DNA of 9,983 nt from JAUWNJ01 sp034190305 (GTDB lineage Bacteria > Planctomycetota > Phycisphaerae > SM23-33), in the NCBI GenBank assembly GCA_034190305.1, contig JAXHSV010000108.1:1-9983 (forward strand). Reading direction: 5' to 3'. Positions within the stretch are counted from its first letter, which is position 1. Each line of letters begins with the position of its first letter. Positions 6,336 through 9,983 of this stretch are shown here, one piece after another. A program made the translations under genes and the position numbers. The notes below the pieces were generated by a model, which was not told the DNA's origin, made no database searches, and was given only the letters and a program-made list of their open reading frames with translations.

Positions 6336-6354
6336 CACGGGCAAGACGCCCGTG
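6336..6354. repeat. Short hairpin (7-bp stem, 5-nt loop) just after the aldehyde dehydrogenase stop
   Basis: CACGGGC (6336-6342) pairs with GCCCGTG (6348-6354). In transcription order it follows the dehydrogenase stop by 4 nt. No T-run follows, so it is unlikely to be a strong terminator. It could trim or stabilise the mRNA, or be a dispersed repeat. Confidence 0.7.
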
Positions 6355-6358
6355 TTAC

Positions 6359-7843
6359 CTAAAGAATCCTGAGGTTATCAACCATTGTGCACCTGCGAAG
6401 GCGGGTAAATGTCATCGGCGTTGCGACACCTTCACCGGTAGTGCAGGCGATGGAGAAATTTCCATATCCCTCTCCGCCGGCGCCGTTGCCCGCAGCCGAC
6501 GGGCCGTTCTTTATATAGAGCGTCGTATCCATCGCCTTGCCCATGTAGGTCATATTGTCCACCAACTTCGAGTGAATAATAGCGGTGTGTCCGAATCCGT
6601 GCTCCGCCTGGCGGGCAAACTCGACAGCCTGCTCGAAACTCTCGCACCGCACGAACGGAAGGACCGGCATCATCTGCTCTGCCTGGACGAACGGGTTATC
6701 CGGATCGGTTTGGCCGTAGAGCATCCGGCAGTCGGGCGGGACGTTAGCGCCGATCTGCCCGGCAATTGTCTGCGGTTCGGCGCCGACGAATTTCTTATTG
6801 GCGACCGGATGTCCGCCGTCGGCGCCCGGCTGGATGCAGATTTTCGCCAGTTCATCCATCTGACGAATGTCGAGGCGAAACGCTCCCGCCCGCGCCATCG
6901 CCTCCATCATTGCATCGAAGACCTCGGCTACGACGAACACCTCCTTCTCGGCGAGACACAGGAGGTTGTTGTCGTAAGATGCGCCTTCGATGATGCAGCG
7001 AGCGGCGTTGTCCAGGTCGGATGAGGAGTCCACGACGACAGGGGGGTTTCCGGGTCCGGCGCAGATTGCCCGTTTTCCGGATTTCAATGCCGCCGCCACA
7101 ACGCCGGGACCGCCGGTTATCGTCAGCAGGCGGATGTCCGGATGCGTGAATATCTGCCGGGCAGTCTCCAGCGTCGGGGCGGTGATGACACAGATAATGT
7201 TGTCGATTCCGAGTTTTTCGTAAATAGCCTGGTTGAAAATTTTGGCGCCGTATGCGGCGATGTTTTTTCCGCCCGGGTGTGGGTTGCAAACCAGTGAATT
7301 ACCGGCGGCGATCATGTTGACGGCGTTAATCGCAAGCGTCGGAAGCGAGTGTGTTACCGGCGTTATGACGCCGATGACGCCCCACGGCGCGTGTTCTTCC
7401 AGCGTGATACCGTGGTCGCCGCTGAAACATTCGGTCCGCAGACCTGCGACACCCTCGGCGGCGTTGGCGGCCATGACGAGTTTCTCCGCCTTGTGGGGTC
7501 GATGACCTATACGAGTCTCGTCGTACTCCATTTCTCCGAGGCGATCGGCCTGATTGATACAGATTTTCCGGATCAGGTCGCAGGCGATTTCCCGCTGCGC
7601 AAGCGACCGCCTTCCAAGCGCCCGCTGTGCGGTTTTGGCCGCTTCTACCGCTTTGTTGACGTCTGTAAATTGACCGAAGTGATTCTCCCGACCTGCCGCC
7701 GTCGGCGCCGTCGAAGGCGAGGTTATCGGCGGCGGGGCATCCTGCCCCGGCATCGGTGAGATATCCGCGCCCCAGCCGGTTTGAACGTGATCCAGCACCT
7801 TCCGGACCATTTCGCTGACTAATTGTTCGTCTATCTGTGTCAT
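6359..7843 (-). CDS. CoA-acylating aldehyde dehydrogenase, PduP/EutE-like, with N-terminal encapsulation helix
   Basis: This enzyme oxidises an aldehyde (here probably lactaldehyde, perhaps propionaldehyde) to its acyl-CoA with NAD+ in the compartment lumen. It has 494 residues. Residues 2-21 (TQIDEQLVSEMVRKVLDHVQ) are an amphipathic targeting helix, followed by a Pro/Ala/Ser linker to about residue 52. The dehydrogenase domain has PWGVIGVITPVTH (153-165), LTITGGPGVV (240-249), ICAGPGNPPVVVD (260-272) and the nucleophile Cys296 in SYDNNLLCLAEK. EQMMPVLP (389-396) and TGEGVATPMTFTRLRRC (469-485) near the end fit the PduP/EutE branch. The length and layout match BMC aldehyde dehydrogenases. The ATG is preceded by GAGG only 2 nt away or TGAGG about 10 nt away, so its ribosome site is atypical. 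A 17-bp palindrome lies in the linker codons. Confidence 0.92.
   Translation of the reverse strand: MTQIDEQLVSEMVRKVLDHVQTGWGADISPMPGQDAPPPITSPSTAPTAAGRENHFGQFTDVNKAVEAAKTAQRALGRRSLAQREIACDLIRKICINQADRLGEMEYDETRIGHRPHKAEKLVMAANAAEGVAGLRTECFSGDHGITLEEHAPWGVIGVITPVTHSLPTLAINAVNMIAAGNSLVCNPHPGGKNIAAYGAKIFNQAIYEKLGIDNIICVITAPTLETARQIFTHPDIRLLTITGGPGVVAAALKSGKRAICAGPGNPPVVVDSSSDLDNAARCIIEGASYDNNLLCLAEKEVFVVAEVFDAMMEAMARAGAFRLDIRQMDELAKICIQPGADGGHPVANKKFVGAEPQTIAGQIGANVPPDCRMLYGQTDPDNPFVQAEQMMPVLPFVRCESFEQAVEFARQAEHGFGHTAIIHSKLVDNMTYMGKAMDTTLYIKNGPSAAGNGAGGEGYGNFSIACTTGEGVATPMTFTRLRRCTMVDNLRIL
7733..7749. repeat. Palindrome in the linker of the aldehyde dehydrogenase gene
   Basis: CGGGGCA (7733-7739) pairs with TGCCCCG (7743-7749) over a 3-nt loop. 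It encodes residues 32-37 of the Pro-rich linker between the targeting helix and the catalytic domain. Confidence 0.6.
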
Positions 7844-7856
7844 AGCCTCGATACCT

Positions 7857-7883
7857 CAATCAGCCTACGGATTACACTGATTG
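7857..7883. repeat. Inverted repeat upstream of the aldehyde dehydrogenase start
   Basis: CAATCAG (7857-7863) pairs with CTGATTG (7877-7883) across 13 nt that contain GGATTACAC. It occupies the 83-nt gap between a BMC-P gene and the dehydrogenase gene, next to a run of tandem heptamers. Confidence 0.55.
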
Positions 7884-7899
7884 CTCGAATTTTGGAAAT

Positions 7900-7927
7900 C
7901 CGCAATCTGCAATCCGCATTCCGCAAT
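7900..7927. repeat. Four tandem heptamers in intercistronic gap
   Basis: CCGCAAT, CTGCAAT, CCGCATT and CCGCAAT follow each other exactly from 7900 to 7927. The last base overlaps the stop codon of the upstream BMC-P gene. The pattern recalls the short tandemly repeated heptanucleotides known from filamentous cyanobacteria. Confidence 0.8.
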
Positions 7928-8229
7928 CATTTCTCATATACCACGCCGCCGGGCACGTTGACCGAGTCGATGATGCCGATTATCACGCAATCGACCGGAG
8001 CGTCGGAGGTCATATCCGTCATTCGTGCGCTGGAGCCTTGCGTAACAAGCACCATTTCACCTGCCCCTGCGCCCACCGCATCAATGGCTACGAATGACCG
8101 CTTTGTCGGCGCGAAGGTCTTGTCGTTTTCATTCACGCACAGAGGCTCGATAATCAGCAGTTTGGCCCCGGCCATCTTCGCGACCTTCTGCGTGGTTACG
8201 ACGTTGCCTGTAACCTTGGCAATAAACAT
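7927..8229 (-). CDS. BMC-P shell vertex protein (EutN/CcmL family), first copy
   Basis: This is a shell pentamer subunit of 100 residues. It begins MFIAKVTGNVVTTQKVAKMA, then KLLIIEPL; the signature FVAIDAVGAGAGEMVLVTQG (46-65) is close to the EutN/CcmL consensus, and VDCVIIGIIDSVNV supplies the last strand. AGGGAG stands 6 nt upstream of the ATG. It follows the second BMC-H gene by 30 nt and precedes the aldehyde dehydrogenase gene. It is the copy closest to the family norm, so it may be the main vertex protein (inference). Confidence 0.93.
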   Translation of the reverse strand: MFIAKVTGNVVTTQKVAKMAGAKLLIIEPLCVNENDKTFAPTKRSFVAIDAVGAGAGEMVLVTQGSSARMTDMTSDAPVDCVIIGIIDSVNVPGGVVYEK

Positions 8230-8259
8230 GATTGTCTCCCTTTGTCGTGTGAAGACTCG

Positions 8260-8535
8260 TTATTTTTCCGGCATTATCTTTTCCAGGTCGCCGTGAGGAC
8301 GCGGAATCACGTGGACGGAGACGACCTCTCCGACCCTTCCTGCGGCGGCGGCTCCGGCGTCTGTGGCTGCCTTGCATGCAGCCACGTCGCCTGATACCAG
8401 CACGCAGACGTAACCGCCGCCAAGTTTACGCATGCCGACGTAACTGACACGGGCGGCCTTGAGCATCGCGTCGGTCGCCTCGATTACCGGCGCCAGACCT
8501 TTTGTCTCAATCATTCCAATCGCTTGTTCAAGCAT
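8260..8535 (-). CDS. BMC-H shell hexamer protein (PduA/CcmK/EutM family)
   Basis: This protein forms cyclic hexamers that tile the facets of the shell and provide the small-molecule pores. It has 91 residues, starting MLEQAIGMIETKGLAPVIEA, the canonical BMC-H N-terminus. The pore loop reads KLGGGY where PduA has KIGSGL, and the C-terminal half (SGDVAACKAATDAGAAAAGR and VGEVVSVHVIPRPHGDLEKI) is nearly standard. The chosen ATG has GGGAGAA 6 nt upstream; an in-frame TTG 15 nt earlier would place that ribosome site inside the gene. It lies 22 nt after the acetate kinase stop. Confidence 0.95.
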   Translation of the reverse strand: MLEQAIGMIETKGLAPVIEATDAMLKAARVSYVGMRKLGGGYVCVLVSGDVAACKAATDAGAAAAGRVGEVVSVHVIPRPHGDLEKIMPEK

Positions 8536-8541
8536 CGCTAT

Positions 8542-8548
8542 TTCTCCC
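8542..8548 (-). promoter_or_regulatory. Shine-Dalgarno site for the complete BMC-H gene
   Basis: GGGAGAA on the minus strand stands 6 nt before the ATG at 8535-8533. It decides the start against the upstream in-frame TTG at 8550. Confidence 0.8.
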
Positions 8549-8557
8549 AATCTTGCG

Positions 8558-9760
8558 TTAATCGCTGTTTGTTTGTTGTTTCAATAATTCCGCCGCCTGT
8601 CGGGCGACGATAATTTCCTCGTTTGTCGGCATTGACCAGACGGCTGTGGCGGATTTACTCGCGTCAATGCGGGTTTCGCCGGAAGCGCCGGCGTTCCTGT
8701 CCTCATCCAGTACAATTCCGATAAATTCCATCCCCTTGCAGACATCTCTGCGGATGGGCGGATGGTTCAGTCCGATCCCGCCGGTAAAGACCAATGCGTC
8801 TGCCCCGCCCAGTTCGACCAGGTACGCACCGACGTAGTCCCGAACAGCAGTAATGAAGATTTCCATCGCCAGTTTAGCATGTTCGTTACCTGCATCGGCG
8901 GCTTCGCGGATATCCCGCATGTCGCCGCTTGTTTTGCTCAATGCGGCAAGCCCCGCGGATTTACCGAGTTCGGCAAGGACCGTCTCGGCGTCCATACCCG
9001 CCCGTTCTTTTAAAAGCGAGAATGCGAACGGGTCGAACTCGCCGGAGCGGTTGACTTGCGGCAGGCCCGACTGCGGCGACAGGCCGAAACTCGTCGCCAC
9101 GGATTCGCCGTCGCGAATCGCACAGATGCTTGACGAACCGCCGAGGTGGCAGGAGATAATCCTGCGAGCGTTTTCCGGCCCCATCAATTCGGCTGTGCGA
9201 GTTGCGATGTAGCGATGAGATGCGCCATGGAAGCCGTAACGTTTCACGCCGTAATCTTCGGCCCACTCCAGCGGCACGGCGTAATAACGCCGCCGGTCGG
9301 GAATGGTGCGGTGGAACCCCGGTTCGAAGGCTGCGACAAGCGGCGTGGAGGGAAGAACATCCCGGAACATCCGCATGGCTGATATGTATGCAGGGTTGTG
9401 AGCGGGGGCGACGGGGCAGAAATACTCCATCTGTTCGAGCAATTCATCGTCCACCAGCGCCACCGGTTCGTAATCGCCGGCCATGACGGCTTTGAACGCG
9501 ACCGCGTCGAGTTCGCACGTTTCGCCTGGTGCGCCTTCCTCCGAGAGTTTGGCGAGAACGGACCTTATCGCTTCGCCGTGATCGGCGTAATTGTGCTGCT
9601 GCGAGACCTCGCCGCCGCCGAGGCGGAAACTGACCGTACCGCCGCCGGCGCCGATGCGATCGACCGAACCGGAGGCAAGTTCGCACTCAAATCCTTCGCC
9701 CATCTCAAACAGGCGGAACTTGAAACTCGTCGAACCGATATTACTGACAAGAATCTTCAT
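8558..9760 (-). CDS. ackA: Acetate/propionate kinase family enzyme (divergent)
   Basis: This enzyme would convert an acyl phosphate plus ADP to a carboxylate plus ATP, closing the BMC pathway with substrate-level phosphorylation. It has 400 residues, the normal length. ASKHA-fold motifs are visible: NIGSTSFKF (7-15, with N7, S10, S12 and K14 as in acetate kinase), VAPAHNPA (117-124), RYGFHGASHRYIA (174-186, H178), ISCHLGGSSSICAI (202-215), NRSGEFDP (237-244, R238), FTGGIG (325-330) and NEEIIVAR (380-387). Two active-site positions differ from the family norm: HRVVHGGE reads FKAVMAGD (K90 at the usual Arg), and the FDTAFH aspartate is Glu (FEPGFH). The substrate may therefore not be acetate; lactyl- or propionyl-phosphate is inferred. 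No convincing ribosome site precedes the ATG. No targeting helix is seen. Confidence 0.88.
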   Translation of the reverse strand: MKILVSNIGSTSFKFRLFEMGEGFECELASGSVDRIGAGGGTVSFRLGGGEVSQQHNYADHGEAIRSVLAKLSEEGAPGETCELDAVAFKAVMAGDYEPVALVDDELLEQMEYFCPVAPAHNPAYISAMRMFRDVLPSTPLVAAFEPGFHRTIPDRRRYYAVPLEWAEDYGVKRYGFHGASHRYIATRTAELMGPENARRIISCHLGGSSSICAIRDGESVATSFGLSPQSGLPQVNRSGEFDPFAFSLLKERAGMDAETVLAELGKSAGLAALSKTSGDMRDIREAADAGNEHAKLAMEIFITAVRDYVGAYLVELGGADALVFTGGIGLNHPPIRRDVCKGMEFIGIVLDEDRNAGASGETRIDASKSATAVWSMPTNEEIIVARQAAELLKQQTNSD

Positions 9761-9770
9761 TGTTGGTAAT

Positions 9771-9809
9771 CAGCGTTCAGCGTTCAGCAATCAGTTACTG
9801 ACCGCTGAA
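9771..9809. repeat. Tandem heptamers and hairpin between the BMC-H and acetate kinase genes
   Basis: CAGCGTT occurs twice in tandem (9771-9784), followed by CAGCAAT (9785-9791). From 9783 to 9809 the sequence folds as TTCAGC/GCTGAA around an inner TCAG/CTGA stem with a 3-nt loop. It starts 2 nt after the BMC-H stop in transcription order and fills most of the 51-nt gap. It could be a dispersed repeat, or act in mRNA processing between a shell gene and an enzyme gene. Confidence 0.7.
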
Positions 9810-9811
9810 TG

Positions 9812-9983
9812 CTATACAAATACGCCTTTGAGTGATTCGTGCGGCGCCGGGATAACGTGCGATGCCACGAGTTCACCGACCTTGCCGGCGGCGGCAGCGC
9901 CGGCCTCGACGGCTGCTTTTACCGAGCCGACGTCTCCGACCACCAGCGTCGTTGCGTATCCGCCGCCGATCTCGATCCGCTTG
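9812..9983 (-). CDS. BMC-H shell hexamer protein, C-terminal part (cut by window edge)
   Basis: This is a second shell hexamer subunit; the last 56 residues are visible and its N-terminus lies beyond the right edge. The fragment begins at the pore strand KRIEIGGGYATTLVVGDVGS, continues with VKAAVEAGAAAAGKVGELV and ends with SHVIPAPHESLKGVFV. This aligns throughout with the complete BMC-H gene in this window but differs at many positions, so it is a paralogue. Its pore motif is also GGG. It is the most upstream operon gene in the window, so the promoter and any regulator lie further right. Confidence 0.93.
   Translation of the reverse strand, partial: KRIEIGGGYATTLVVGDVGSVKAAVEAGAAAAGKVGELVASHVIPAPHESLKGVFV

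Noticed and set aside
8536..8550. TTG start for the complete BMC-H gene, adding five residues.
   Set aside because: It would place the strong GGGAGAA ribosome site inside the gene; the BMC-H family begins at the later Met.

Overview
The window is chromosomal DNA of a bacterium, most likely a member of the Planctomycetota or a close PVC relative. The main reason is a shell-protein and aldolase operon of the type known as the Planctomycetes-Verrucomicrobia (PVM) bacterial microcompartment (BMC). That operon type lets Planctopirus limnophila grow on L-fucose and L-rhamnose. Lineage-specific palindromes and heptamer repeats between the genes fit such a genome, but I cannot place it more finely.

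Region 1 (1-2339, plus strand) holds two type IV pilus / type II secretion motor genes: a PilB/GspE-type assembly ATPase cut by the left edge, then a complete PilT-type retraction ATPase 23 nt downstream. Region 2 (2340-2565) is the only sizeable non-coding stretch. It lies between convergent operons and holds a nested hairpin and a 22-bp inverted repeat enclosing 87 nt. It has no T-tract terminator.

Region 3 (2566-9983, minus strand, transcribed right to left) is a tightly packed BMC operon whose promoter lies beyond the right edge. In transcription order it encodes: a BMC-H shell hexamer (cut by the right edge), an acetate kinase-family enzyme, a second BMC-H, a BMC-P pentamer, a PduP-like CoA-acylating aldehyde dehydrogenase, a second BMC-P, an RpiB-fold protein with a targeting helix, a third BMC-P, a class II (fuculose/rhamnulose-phosphate type) aldolase, and a DeoC-like TIM-barrel aldolase. 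No BMC-T, diol dehydratase or PduL is in the window.

Inferred pathway: the class II aldolase cleaves a deoxy-sugar phosphate to lactaldehyde plus DHAP inside the shell. The aldehyde dehydrogenase oxidises lactaldehyde to an acyl-CoA. A phosphotransacylase (probably encoded outside the window) and the acetate kinase-like enzyme then recover ATP. Three cargo proteins carry amphipathic helices joined by disordered linkers, the usual form of encapsulation peptides.

The most unusual points are: an RpiB-like protein that appears to lack all the catalytic residues of its family; palindromic repeats inside the protein-coding linkers of cargo genes; heptamer and hairpin repeats filling several intercistronic gaps, after which ribosome-binding sites are weak; and an acetate kinase whose usual arginine motif is altered.
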